Source: Halicephalobus mephisto | Taxonomy: Eukaryota > Nematoda > Chromadorea > Rhabditida > Panagrolaimidae | NCBI GenBank assembly: GCA_009193035.1 | Contig: SWDT01000010.1 | Span: 992,001 to 1,056,000 of the forward strand | Length of the DNA stretch: 64,000 bases | Direction of reading: 5' to 3' | Shown here: piece by piece, positions 12,641 to 23,844 of the stretch | Numbering within the stretch: position 1 is the stretch's first letter | Layout: each line of letters starts with the position of its first letter | The notes under the pieces: model-generated | Told to the model about the DNA's origin: nothing | The model's database searches: none | Seen by the model: the letters and a program-made list of their open reading frames with translations, nothing else | Program-made: the position numbers and the translations under genes

Positions 12641-12663
12641 GATATCGATTGCTTTCGGAGTCA

Positions 12664-15600
12664 ATGATTAGAGTGGCATTGTTAATTTTGGTTTTTTCTA
12701 TCATTGCGGAAAGTGTTTACGGTCTGTTTTGAAACAAATTGAATAAATTTAACCCATTTTCGGACTTTGACATTTTCTGAAAATCACAAAAGTTGTTTAC
12801 GAAAAAAAAAATAACATCTGGATTTTTAAATGTAATTTTTATAAATTATTACTCATTTTTGTTTTCAGTAATAACCAGATATGATCCTTCTTTTTTCCTC
12901 AGGCCGGAATTGGACGAAGATCCGGAGTACTTGGAAGGCCTTGTGGGTTGGGTTACTGTAGGAGAGATAATCTATGAGATGTTTAGAAAGCCCAAAAGCG
13001 GACTGCTCAAAGCGTCAAATCCCTTCCTGCTCAAGAACATGTTTGTAAAACTTTGATCAAGACCGATTATCAGCCCCAATTCGGACATGGTTGGTTTTAT
13101 TTTTTAAATTTACAATTTTCAAAAAATTATGCAAATTTCTAAAATTTAAAAATTTTCATAGAATTTTAGAATATTTCAAAATATACTCGAAATTTAAGTT
13201 TTTTGAAAGTTTTTGAAATTGTGAAAATTATTTTTGGAATTTTTGAAATACATATTTGAAAATTTCGAAAATTTAATTATTTTTTTGGAAGTTTTAGAAA
13301 CTTTTGAAATTAAAATGGAAATTTCAAGGATATTCTGAAATCTAGAAATCTTCTAGAATCTTTGAAATACTTATTTGAAAATTTAATAATTTTTCTGGAA
13401 GCTTCTGAAATCTGCTTGAAACATGAAATAGAGATTTCTAGGATATTCTGAAATCTAGAAATCTTCTAGAATCCTTGAAATATATATTTGAAAATTTCGA
13501 AAATTTAATAATTTTTTGGAAACTTCTGAAATCTCCTTGAAACTTCAAAAACTTATCTAACATTTCCTAAACCTTCTCCTAGAGATCTTTAAAATCCTCT
13601 GAAATCATCTAGAAACTTCTTAAATCTCCCACAATCAAGGAAAATTTCTAAAATTACCAAAAATCCTGAATTTGTCTACAAAGTTCCAAAAATTTATTTT
13701 AAAACTTATTCGAAAAATTGAAATTTAAAAAAAAATAAATTTAAAAAAAATCGAAATTTAAAAAAATAAATTTTTAAAAAAATCGAAATTTAAAAAAAAA
13801 TAAATTTTAAAAAAATCGAAATTTTAAAAAAAATTAATTTTTGAAAAAATCGAAATTTAAAAAAAAAATTTTTAAAAAATCGAAATTTAAAAAAAAATTA
13901 ATTTTTTAAAAATTGAAATTTAAAAAAAAATTAATTTTTGAAAAACTTTAATTTTTAATTTTTAACTTCATATATAACCCCTTAATTATGGTCATTTTTG
14001 TTACGGCAGTTATTTTGAGACTATCATGTGGAGTCATTTGTGTTGTACATTGCCTCTGAAAAATAAAGATAAGAATTTATAGATTTTTGACTTTTAAGGT
14101 TCCCCCAAAATTAATTTTTTAAAATTATTGCAAATAGTGATTAACAGTCAAAAAAGGTTTGACTTTTTTTTTTAAAATGAAAAATTTTTTGAATTTACAA
14201 AAAAAAATAACTTTTTTAAATTTAAAAAAAAATAAAATTTTTAATTTTATTAAAAACAATAAATTTTTTAAACAAAATTGGATTATTTTTATATAAAAAA
14301 AATTATTTTAATTTTTAAAAAAAGTTGTTTTTTAAAATTAATTTTTTTCGAAAAATGGATAATTTTTAAAAAGTAAATTTTAAATGAATAATTTTAAAAA
14401 GTAAATTTTTAAATGAATAATTTTTTTAAAAATAAATTTTTATATAAAAAATTATTTTTTTACTCTAAAAATAGTCACTATTTTAACCAACAAGTTTGAA
14501 AACCCGTCATCATGAATTAATTTTTCTTTATTATTGTATATTTTAAAAATTTTTCGAAACAATTTTAAAAATTTGAAAATCCTAAAATTTTAAATTTTAA
14601 AACAAAACTATATGACGTTCAAAATCGGAAAGTATGTATTCAAACTCTATTGTTTGTTTTTTAAAGATGTTTTTCTAAAACGCGGAAAATTGAAAGAAAT
14701 GTTTGAAATTTTATATGTCAACGAAAGCACAAAACTAAAGATCATCCTTGTTTTAACTTCTGATCTTTTCGTTTTTGTTTTAATTTTATTAATTTTAAAA
14801 ATTATTTTTATCACTAATGGTGAAAGTTGTGGCGATTGCAATATAAAATAACATTTCGAGATAAATAAACAAAAAACGTCAAAATTCAAGTTTTCATAAA
14901 TCAGCAATGAAAAAATTTGGAAACTTTATTTTTCATGCGTTAGTTTTTTATTTAAATTTTATTAATTTCGAATAAACTTTTTCCAATTATATACAACTTT
15001 CCAAGGTTGTTACAATAGTGTAATTAGTACTTCGAAATATGTAAACAAAAAACGTCAAAATTCAAGTTTTCATATATCAACCGAAAAAATTTGAAATCTT
15101 TATCTTTCATGCGTAATTTTTTTATTTAAATTTTATTAATTTCGAATAAACTTTTTCCGATTATATACAACTTTCTAAGGTTGTTACAATAGTGTAATTA
15201 GTACTTCGAAATATGTAAACAAAAAACGTCAAAGTTCAAGTTTTCATATATCAACCGAAAAAATTTGGAAACTTTACTTTTCATGCGTAATTTTTTTTAT
15301 TTAAATTTCATTAATTTCGATTAAGCTTTCTGCAAAGTGATGCAATCTTCTGAGGTCGGTGCAACCGTAGAATTGTTTTTCCGAGAAAGTAGTCGGAGAT
15401 ACGTCAAAATTCAAATTGCACATGAATGCCAGAGGAATCTAAGGACCTTGTTTTCAAATCTTCGTTTTCCACTTTAATTTTATTAATTTTCATTAGTCTT
15501 CCCTACAGTTATATGCAAATTTTAAACCTCATTATATCTATCTAATCTACTTTCTTCAAAAGAAAACGGAAAGGTGTGAAAATTGAAGTTTTCGCAGACA

Positions 15601-18600
15601 TGGGAGAGGAACTTAAAAAACAATTAATTATATTTTTTTAATTTAATTTTATCAATTTTAATATTTCTTCCATGCAACTATATACAGGTTTTGAAAATAC
15701 TTATAACTATTTAATCTACTTTTTTGGAAAGAAAACGGAAAGGTGTGAAAATTGAAGTTTTTGCACATGTGGGAGAGGAACTTAAAAAACAATTAATTAT
15801 ATTTCTTTCGTTTAATTTTATCAATTTTAATATTTCTTCCATGCAACTATATACAAATTTTGAAGATATTTATAACTATTTAATCTACTTTTTTGAAAAC
15901 AAAACAGAAAAGTGTGAAAATTCAAATTTTCAAATATGAAAAAATAAATAATTTTTAGATTTTGATCTAATTTTAATACTTTTCAAATTAAATGTAAATT
16001 TCGAAATAATTGTGGTTTTTTAATCCGAAAATTATTTGTTTTATATAAAATTTATAATTTTTAAGGGACATTTCCGAAAATTTTTCTTTAAAAACACCAC
16101 AGATGTTTTGATTGTCTATTTTGGGGCCTTGAAGACAGTATATTGCTGCTTCTAAAAGGGCACTTCGACCAGGATTTATTTTTGTTTTTTTGTAGATTGA
16201 ACCAAACCCTCTAAAAAGACTCATTCCAGATCGATCTAGGAATTGTCTAGAAAAATCTATTCCAAATCGATTTCCAATTTCCTAAAAAATTCATCCAATG
16301 TTAGGTTGGAATTTTTAGAAAACCCTAGATTAGATAGATTTGGATAATTCTAAAAAGATCTTCCTCAAGTTGGATCGAGATTTTCTAGAAGATTCTAAAT
16401 ATGATAGATCTAGATATTTCTAGAAAATCTCGACTCAACTTGAGGAAGATCTTTTTAGAAAATCCTAAATTAAATAAATCTGAATAATTCTAAAAAGATC
16501 TTCCTCAAGTTGGATCGAGATTTTCTAGATAGCTCTAAATTAGATAGATCTGGATATTTCTAGAAAATCTCGACTCAACTTGAGGAGGATCTTTTTAGAA
16601 AATCCTAAATTAGATAGATCTGAATAATTCTAAAAAGATCTTCCTCAAGTTGGATCGAGATTTTCTAGAAAATCCTAAATTAGATAGATTTGGATAATTC
16701 TAGAAAATCTCAACTCAACTTGAGGAAGATCTTTTTAGAAGACCCTAGACCAGTGCTTTGTGTTATCAAAGTTGACAGTCAAAGTTCGAGTTCGAAATTT
16801 GGGTTTTTGTGTTAAGATAAAACTTATGAGTCATGTTTGGATTCAGAATATCTCAATATCAGGTTCTAACTGAATTTACATAACACAAAAAACAAGTTTT
16901 TGAAATAAAAAATCCACAAACGTCATCATAACGTAAAAATTTCAAATTTCGATCTCAAATTCTCAGTTCTGACTTTTATAAAACAGAGTAAAAATCGATC
17001 AAAAAACAGATTCAAATTCGATTCGATATTTTTAAAAAAAATAATTTTAAAAAAGTTTTAATTTAAAAAAAAAATAAATTTTAAATTTCCAAAAAAAATT
17101 GATTTTAATTTTCCAAAAAAAAATAAATTTAAAAAAAAAGTTTTAATTTAAAAAAATTAAATTTTAAATTTCCAAAAAAAAATTAATTTTAAATTTAAAA
17201 AAATACTTTAAATAAATTTTAAATTTTCGAAATTTCTTTTTTTAGTATTGTAGTAAAGATTGAATTTTTAAAAATTTAGTTATTTTTGAAAATATATAAA
17301 ATTCCAAAAAAGTAAAAAATTTCGTTGTGGAAGACGAATTTGGTCCCGACACGAGATTTCTCGAAGGCTATAGGAGTCAGTTTGTCCTTGAGGGGGATCA
17401 AGTGAGATTCAGCCACTGGTATTTAAGAAAGCCTTCAGATCCCCCACCACCTAGGAACAGGGATCATTACTGCTTAAAATTTTGACAAGTCCCTTTTGTT
17501 CGAAAAATCATTTTTTAAAAAAGTTAATTATTTTACACAACTTTTTAGGGACAATATTGCCATGTCATACTGTATTATGAACAAAAGTGATTTTTGACAT
17601 TGATTTATTAAATTATTTTTTGCTTAATTTTTATGCAAATTTTGATCCGAGGGATATATCCCATCGTCGTTTAGGTGTTAAACTAAAAAAATACAGTAAT
17701 ACAGTATTTAAATAATTTTTTAACTTATCTAAAACAAAGTGATACAGTATTCAAGGAGTTTTTAAAAATTATTCTATATTAATATTTTGACGACAGTCCC
17801 TTTTGTTCGAAAAATCATTTTTAAAAAAGTTGATTTTTTTATACCTTTTTAGGGACACTATTGTCATGTCACGTTGTTTTAGAAAAAAGTGATTTTTGAT
17901 ATTGATTCACCAAATTATTTTTTGTTTAATTTTCATTCAAATTTTGACTCGAAAGATCGAACCTGCGGGACACGAACGTCATGTCCCATTGTCTTCTAGG
18001 TATTAAATTTCTTTTTTCTGTCATTATTTTTATTGTTTTTCATTCTTGAATCGTGGACCCATTCATTAGAACGCAGGTCTGTACAGTATTGGTCCCGAAG
18101 GGAAATGCCCTGAGGGTAAAAGAGGGGGGATTACGATTGAGCATTGGCGAGAAATTAAAAAAGTTATTCAATATTCATCAAAATTATTTTGTATCTCGTG
18201 TTTCTGACTCAATAAAGTAATTTTTTATATCTTTTTCGTCTCCACGTGGATCAGGAATCCCTAATCACGATCCAACGGAGCGATTTTAGGCCAGACAGGA
18301 ACCCGAGGAGTACCATGGGGGGTTTAGGACGAAGATCAGTAGACTCGAAAAAACCTACAAAATTCCTTGATTTAAAAATAACAATAATGAAAACAAAAAA
18401 TATAAAATTTTGCATTTTTTAAAGGTATTCGTGCACGAATTTTTTTCTTCTTAAGACCGTTTTTTAAATTTTTTCGATTACGTCGACAGCAGCGGTCGTG
18501 ATTTCTGGATATTTAGGGATAATTTTATATATGATTATTAGTCCTCAAGGGTGGACGGAGGGTCACGTGTCCCATACGACCCTAGTCCGGAAGGCTATAG

Positions 18601-19581
18601 GTTATTTTAAAAATAATATATTTCTAAAATATTAATTTTAAAATTAACTTTTTTATTTCGAAGGAATTTTTTAAATTTCGTGTTGAAAAAATTTTATTTT
18701 TTTATATATGGAATAATTAGAAAATTATTATTATATAAAATTTGAATTTTTTAAATTTTGTTTTGAAAAAATTTTACTTTTTTTATATGGAATGATTGCG
18801 AAATTATTATTATATAAAATTGCATAAAATTTGAATTTTTTAAATTTTGTTTTGAAAAAATTTCACTTTTTTATATGGAGTGATTAGGAAATTATTATTA
18901 TATAAAATTTTGTAAATTTTGTTTTCAAAAAATTTTACTTTTTTTATTTATGGAATGATTGCGAAATTATTATTATATAAAATTACAAAAAATTTGAATT
19001 TTGTAAATTTCGTGTTCAGAAAATTTCATTTCTTTATATATAGAATGATTAGGAAATTATTATTATATAAATTATATAAAATTACAATTTTGTAAATTTT
19101 GTTTTGAAAAAATTTTACTTTTTTTATATAGAATGATTACGAAATTATTTTTATATAAAATTTTGTAAATTTTGTTTTGAGAAAATTTTATTTTTTATAT
19201 ATGAATGATTGCGAAATTATTATTGTATAAAAATAAAATTTAATTTTTAAGAAATTTTAGAAATTTATCCTTGAGAATATTTTTGTTTTTTTGTTTGTTT
19301 TTGTAATAAATATTATTTTAGAACAGAACGGAACTCGAGTGGAAATCCAGCAAGACAGCCGTCGGGAGTTCCGAGCGACCTTCATCGAGTGCGAAAACAC
19401 AGAACGGACAGAATGCCACGGGATCGACAACTCCATCTTCGCCAGTGAGTGTGTTACTCTGTATGAGTACCGATCTGCTGGGGTCAGAATAGTCGGGAAT
19501 CCAGGGGACTTCGTCGAGGGCCTCATCAAGGTCCCGATAACTTGCCAATGTCGTCTTCGAAGAAAATTCAATCGTCCTTGA
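12664..19581 (+). CDS. Neurotrophin/Spaetzle-like secreted cystine-knot growth factor
   Basis: I propose four exons, 12664-12721, 12869-12942, 12987-13089 and 19322-19581, giving 164 residues. Codon phase agrees at every join and the total is 495 nt. Residues 1-19 (MIRVALLILVFSIIAESVY) look like a signal peptide. Residues 45-49, KAQKR, form a dibasic prohormone cleavage site just before the mature part. Cysteines fall at 64, 102, 110, 122, 153 and 155. Their spacings are 38, 8, 12, 31 and 2. Neurotrophins have about 43, 10, 12, 28 and 2. CHGID after the third cysteine, SEC-V-T at the fourth and ITCQCRLRRK at the end also match neurotrophins. There is one glycosylation sequon, N81-G-T. By family it should be a secreted disulfide-linked ligand of a Trk-, p75- or Toll-type receptor. 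The 44 nt intron 12943-12986 has a weak donor (GTGGGT) and intron 3 is 6.2 kb, so the joins need cDNA. A frameshifted pseudogene is the main alternative. Confidence 0.72.
13130..13960. repeat. Intron repeats in the growth-factor gene, first part
   Basis: 13130-13600 repeats GAAATCTAGAAATCTTCTAG and similar strings. 13730-13950 is a 30-35 bp tandem of AAAAATCGAAATTTAAAAAA. 13960-14480 is unique or low-complexity AT sequence with no exon seen. Confidence 0.75.
14620..15950. repeat. Satellite-like array 2, same family as 6140-8400
   Basis: Seven or so units carry TTTCATATATCAACCGAAAA, TGTAATTAGTACTTCGAAAT and ATTGAAGTTTTTGCACATGT. Long stretches match array 1 almost base for base. Open frames at 14612-14907 and 15724-15939 are repeat translations. 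The array lies inside the 6.2 kb growth-factor intron. Confidence 0.85.
15988..16215 (-). CDS. Possible terminal exon of the coiled-coil gene
   Basis: After a TTTTTAG acceptor on the minus strand an open frame of about 75 codons starts GFGSIYKKTKINPGRSALLE and runs to a stop at 15988. The first base, A, completes the split codon left by the donor at 21370, so the exon would join in phase to give a protein of about 125 residues. The segment is not one of the local repeats and its first half is protein-like (AIYCLQGPKIDNQNICGVF). The tail is AT-rich and could instead be intron after a donor near 16095. No family is recognised. A chance phase match is one in three. Confidence 0.25.
   Translation of the reverse strand, partial: FRGFGSIYKKTKINPGRSALLEAAIYCLQGPKIDNQNICGVFKEKFSEMSLKNYKFYIKQIIFGLKNHNYFEIYI
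16330..16745. repeat. Array of alternating inverted repeats
   Basis: GATCTTCCTCAAGTTGGATC-GAGATTTTCTAGA alternates with its reverse complement TCTAGAAAATCTCGACTCAA-CTTGAGGAAGATC, with TAGATAGATC spacers, over about 400 bp. Each neighbouring pair can fold into a stem of more than 30 bp. Confidence 0.85.
17317..17480 (+). other. Non-repetitive open island within the large intron
   Basis: A plus-strand frame of roughly 45 codons runs through FLEGYRSQFVLEGDQVRFSH and WYLRKPSDPPPPRNR before a stop near 17490. A neighbouring frame ends at a good donor, CAA|GTGAGA, near 17400. The first 40 bases resemble the GTGTCGGGACC repeat in reverse, so part of the frame is repeat-derived. It may be a cryptic exon or nested gene fragment. 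Confidence 0.2.
17485..18010. repeat. Direct repeat, about 220 bp, two copies about 300 bp apart
   Basis: Copies begin GTCCCTTTTGTTCGAAAAAT near 17491 and 17789, continue through TTTTTAGGGACA-TATTG-CATGTCA, and end near the phrase CCCAT-GTC-T-TAGGT. They differ by scattered substitutions. Confidence 0.75.
18049..18273. repeat. 225 bp dispersed element, copy B
   Basis: This copy is nearly identical to 260-484 and has the same orientation, ends and GC-rich core. It lies in the large growth-factor intron. The following 18274-18600 has two GC-richer patches of unknown nature. Confidence 0.7.
18640..19245. repeat. Tandem array, about 75-85 bp, eight units
   Basis: Units contain TTTTTATATATGGAATGATT, GCGAAATTATTATTATATAA and TTTGTAAATTTTGTTTTGAA. 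The array ends about 75 bp before the cystine-knot exon. Confidence 0.8.
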
Positions 19582-19799
19582 TTTTTTCGATTTTTGAAAT
19601 TTAATAAAAATATTTTTTTTAGGAAGTTATTCAAAAAAATTAAAATAATTTTTTTATTAAAAATGATTAGATGAATCAACAAATGTCCAATAAAATTAAA
19701 AATTAAAATACTTTTTTGATGTTGGATATGTTTGAAGTTATTTTGACTCGACAGATTGAATGGCATTTGGGTTTAAAAAAGTTAATTTTGTTCATGACG

Positions 19800-20600
19800 G
19801 TCGTGGATGTCACGCATTCTGTAATTTTTATAAATTTAATAATTAAAAAAAAATAAAATTAAAAAAAAATAAATTTAATAATAAAAAAAAATAAATTTTT
19901 AAAATTAAAAAAAAAAAAAATTTTTAAAATTTAAAAAAAAATAAATTTAATAATTAAAAAAAATAAATTTAATAATTAAAAAAAAATAATATTTAAAAAA
20001 AAGTAAATTTTTAAAATCAAAAAAAATTTAATAATTAAAAAAAATAAATTTTTTAAAGTCAAAAAAAAAATAAAATTAAAAAAAAAGTAAATTTTTAAAA
20101 TTAAAAAAAATTTAATAATTAAAAAAATAAATTTTTAAAATCAAAAAAAAGTAAATTTTTAAAATCAAAAAAAATTAAAATTAAAAAATAAATTTTTAAA
20201 TAAAAATAAACATCATGAATTTTATAAATTTAAAAAATAAAAATTCTTAATAAAATTAACTTCGAAATTTTTAAATATTTTTAAAAATGTTTAAAAAAAT
20301 TAAAATCTTTAAAAATAAAAAATTAAATTTTTCAAAAATTGAAATTTTTATTAAATATTAATCCGAATTTTTTTACACAAAAAAAATATAAAAATAACAT
20401 AATTTTTAATAATAAAAGTCTTCGAAATATTTTGAAATAAATATAAAAAATTTTTCAACATGAAAGTAAACAAACAATTTTTAAAAAAATAAGTTTTGAA
20501 ATATATTTTTTAAAAATAAATATATTTTTAAAAAAGTTTAAAAAGTACTTTTTTGAATGAAAAAAAGTTGAAAAAATTGTTTTATAAATATAAACTTTTA
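19800..20600. repeat. A-rich low-complexity block
   Basis: The block is composed of AATTAAAAAAAATAAATTT variants downstream of the growth-factor stop codon. No gene seen. Confidence 0.8.
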
Positions 20601-20639
20601 AAAAAACGCTTAAAATTACACTTTATATATGAAATTTAA

Positions 20640-21352
20640 AAATATAATTTAAAATATAAAAATTTTAAAAATATACTTTTATATAAAAAAAATTTATATA
20701 TATACTTTTTAATTATATGTATATATGGAATTTAAAAATATAATTTGAAATATAAAAATTTATATATATATTTTTTAAATAAAAAAATTTTTATATACTT
20801 TTTAATTATATGTATATAAGAAATTTAAAAATATAATTCAAAATATAAAAATTTATATATATATTTTTTAATTATATGTATATATGGAATTTAAAAATAT
20901 AATTTGAAATATAAAAATTTTTATTTACTTTTTAATTATATGTATATAAAAATTTTAAAAATATACTTTTAAATATAAAAATTTATATATATACTTTTTA
21001 ATTATATGTATATATAGGAATTTAAAAATATACTTTTAAATAAAAAAATTTATATACATATTTTTTAATTATATGTATATATATAGGGATTTTAAAATAT
21101 ACTTTTAAATATAAAAAATTATATACATATTTTTTTTAATTATATGTATATATGGAATTTAAAAATATAATTTGAAATAAAAAATTTATATACATATTTT
21201 TTAATTATATGTATATATATAGGGATTTTAAAATATACTTTTAAATATAAAAATTTATATATATACTTTTTAATTATATGTATATATGGAATTTAAAAAT
21301 ATAATTTGAAATAAAAAATTTATATACATATTTTTTATATGTATATATATGG
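20640..21352. repeat. Tandem array, about 65-75 bp, roughly ten units
   Basis: Units contain TTTTTAATTATATGTATATA, then TGGAATTTAAAAATATAATT. The array abuts the donor side of the coiled-coil exon, so it would lie in that gene's intron. Confidence 0.85.
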
Positions 21353-21369
21353 AATTTAAAAACACTTAC

Positions 21370-21518
21370 TTCTCGAGAAGTTCCTTTTCTCGGCGTTTCC
21401 TGGCGTTTTCTTCTTCTTGTTCGCGGACCTTCCTCTCCCACTCCTCGATCTCCTCTTTTAGCTTCTTTTCTTCTTCTTCTTTTTTTCGACGATCTTCGTC
21501 ATCCATATAGTTTCCCAT
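21370..21518 (-). CDS. First exon of a charged coiled-coil protein
   Basis: ATG at 21518 (context AAAAATGG) opens 49 codons beginning MGNYMDDEDRRKKEEEEKKL and ending at a strong donor, GAGAA|GTAAGTG. The protein is one long acidic/basic helix (EEIEEWERKVREQEEENARK) with strong coiled-coil character. The Met-Gly start could allow N-myristoylation, though N3 followed by Y and M is not a classic signal. Codon choice is GC-richer than the flanks, as in a conserved exon. It ends in phase 2, so at least one more exon is needed to the left; the only one I found that fits is 15988-16215. If that holds, the gene encloses the plus-strand cystine-knot exon in its intron. Family unknown. Confidence 0.5.
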
Positions 21519-21799
21519 TTTTTTTCAAGAAAAAAGACAAAAATGAATCGAATGTATGAAAAAAATCAAGATGAAGATATGGTGCTTGATCCCCTGTTAT
21601 ATACCATAACAGATAGGCGGCTCTTGAAAAGTTGACACATCTTTTACTTTTGGTTGTGCAATATCTACAGTTTTTATGAAGTCGTGGACACGCCTTCCAG
21701 GCAACGTTGCACAATTTCAATTTTTTTTTTTGAAATTGTAAACAAGGAAGAGATTGGGAGATCAAAGGAGGCAGCCATTGAAAGACTCAAGTGAGGTCA

Positions 21800-22330
21800 A
21801 ACAGCCACATTATTTTGCAATAGAAAAATCGACGATAAAATAGATAATTTTCATTTTTGCAATAGAAAAATCGACGACAAAATAGATAATTTTTATCATT
21901 TTCGTTCTTGCAATTTTATTTAAAATTTTAATTCCGTTTTTTTGAAATTTTTTTCTTTTCTTAATAATTTCAAAATAAAATAAAATTTTATATATAAATT
22001 TCGAAATTTTTTAACTTTATTAATTTTAAAATTTTACTAATTTCAAAATTTTTTAATTTTATATAAATTTCAAAATTTTTTAATTTTATATAAATTTCAA
22101 AATTTTTTAATTTTATTAATTTTAAAATTTTTTAATTTTATATTAATTTCGAAATTTTTTAATTTTATTAATTTTGTTAATTTTTTATTTTATATATAAA
22201 TTTCGAAATTTTTTTATTTTATTAATTTTAGAATTTTTTTATAAAAATTTTGTTTTAAAAAATATTTGTTAAAAAATGATTTTATTTTAAGAATTATTTA
22301 TTTAAAAAAATTAATTTTAAAAATTTAAAA
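21800..22330. repeat. Duplicated 48 bp unit and AT low-complexity DNA
   Basis: TGCAATAGAAAAATCGACGA is repeated near 21816 and 21859. 21960-22330 consists of TTTCAAAATTTTTTAATTTT-type units. No gene seen. Confidence 0.7.
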
Positions 22331-22335
22331 TAAAA

Positions 22336-23783
22336 TTAACTAAAAACAATTTTAACGTTATTTGATCGAACGCGATTTTTGACGGGATTGACAGAACTCC
22401 GATTTTTGATTTTTTTAATTTTGTAAAAATCGAAAAATCCATTTCGAAATGAATTACTGAAAATTAAATTATTTAATTTTTTTAAATTAAAAATTAAAAT
22501 TACCTGACGAAAAAAAATACGATCAAAGTACTGTATTGAAAAATTGCAAAAACGATATCCGCCGATCCCCGGATGATGTAGAATCTCGCAGACCCTCTGG
22601 AGCTAAACACAGCCAAGTACCGTAAACCACAGGCTACTATCAAGACCGTAGAAGTAAGTAAACTTTGAAGCAGTAATCTGGAAATTTAAAAAAAAAATTA
22701 AAAAAAAGTAATTTTTTAGAAATTTTCAAAAAAAATAAAAAAAAGTAATTTTTTAGAAATTAAAAAAAATATTAAAAAAAAATAATTTTTTAGAAATTTA
22801 AAAAAAAATAAAGAAAATAATTTTTTTAGAAATTTTAAAAATTCTAAAAAATTCAAACAAGTTTCAGAAATTTTTTAAAATCTTAGAATTCTCGAATATC
22901 CTCAAAACTGACCGTTAGATTTTTTAGGATTTCAGAAATTTGCATTTAATTTTTAAATTCTTGAAAATTTCAATTTTTAAATTCTGGAAAATTTTGAATT
23001 TTAAATTCTGGAAAATTTCAATTTTTAAATTCTGGAAAATTTCAATTTTTAAATTCTTGAAAATTTCAATTTTTAAATTCTCAAAAACGTTCAAAGTTAA
23101 ACTTGTTGTATCATTTATTTTTAAAACTTTTTAAATTCTAAATTTTACCTGAATTGTAATTTCATTTTTTTACAAACATCCGTTTTTGTTTTTTTCAATT
23201 TGAAATAATCGGTCTTAAAAGTACCATATGCCCCCAGGGCAAGCGCGATGATGGCTTGACAGCAGTTCGCAACGGTCACGACGGATTGTGTGTGGATTAT
23301 ATAGTCCCTACAGTAATCGTCGAACATAAATAATCTACATTTGAAATTTAAAAAAGAATAAAAATGCAAAAAAATCGGAAATAAAAAAATAAAAATTACA
23401 GTAAAAAATAAAAAAATTCCAGAATCCAATTTTGAATAAACATTTTGGAATATCATTGCAGCACATCTATTGAAGGCAAGTACGGTATTCCAAGTCCCTA
23501 TGAAGATCCCACCGTACCACATTATCAAGTTCGTTGTGATTTTTACAGTAATCGACGTGTCGTAATACAGCCCCTGGACGACCCAAGAGATGTTCGTCAA
23601 CGCGTCCACCGACGATCCCAAGGCGAAAATTACGAAATAAGCAGATTTCAGTGGACTTTTGGAATCCAATTGTTGACTAACAAGAAAAATAACTACAGTA
23701 ACCTCGAGAACAGTCCCGGTGTAGTTGAGTAACCTCGCGGACAACTGTATCCAGTGAGCTATCTCGTCTTCATTACTGGACAT
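22336..23783 (-). CDS. Serpentine chemoreceptor (seven-transmembrane GPCR)
   Basis: Three exons, 23149-23783, 22504-22677 and 22336-22456, join in phase to 309 residues, the usual size for nematode chemoreceptors. All borders are consensus (CAG|GTAAAA, TTCCAG, CAG|GTAATT, TTTTCAG). Seven hydrophobic segments are visible, starting with VLEVTVVIFLVSQQ and FVIFALGSSVDALTNISW. The end of TM3 has WNTVLAFNRCAAMIFQNVYS, matching the N-R-x-x-A-x-x-F-x-x-x-Y signature of srg-superfamily receptors. TM6-TM7 are LLTSTVLIVACGLRYLAVF and DIVFAIFQYSTLIVFFFVR. The basic tail ends KNRVRSNNVKIVFS. It is expected in the cilia of a chemosensory neuron and coupled to a G protein. I cannot decide between srx, srv and srt. 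A TTTTTAG acceptor lies one base before the ATG. Confidence 0.82.
22680..23080. repeat. Intron repeats of the chemoreceptor gene
   Basis: 22940-23080 has six copies of a 24 bp unit, TTTCAATTTTTAAATTCTGG plus AAAA. 22690-22850 is a 50 bp A-rich tandem. Confidence 0.75.
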
Positions 23784-23792
23784 ACTAAAAGC
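23784..23792 (-). promoter_or_regulatory. Probable trans-splice acceptor of the chemoreceptor
   Basis: On the minus strand GCTTTTTAG precedes T-ATG, leaving a one-base leader. This is typical of spliced-leader addition. Confidence 0.6.
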
Positions 23793-23844
23793 AAAAGTCA
23801 ACAATAAATAACAAAAATAAAAGTTTTAGAGTCAAATCGATCGC

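Noticed and set aside
19257..19766. 169-codon and 76-codon minus-strand frames over the cystine-knot exon
   Set aside because: They are shadows of the plus-strand exon, lack splice support and show no protein features.
23340..23425. Possible intron between GTAATT and ATGTAG in the chemoreceptor
   Set aside because: Removing the 65 nt breaks the frame at once, whereas the uninterrupted reading gives TM4 and a full-length receptor.
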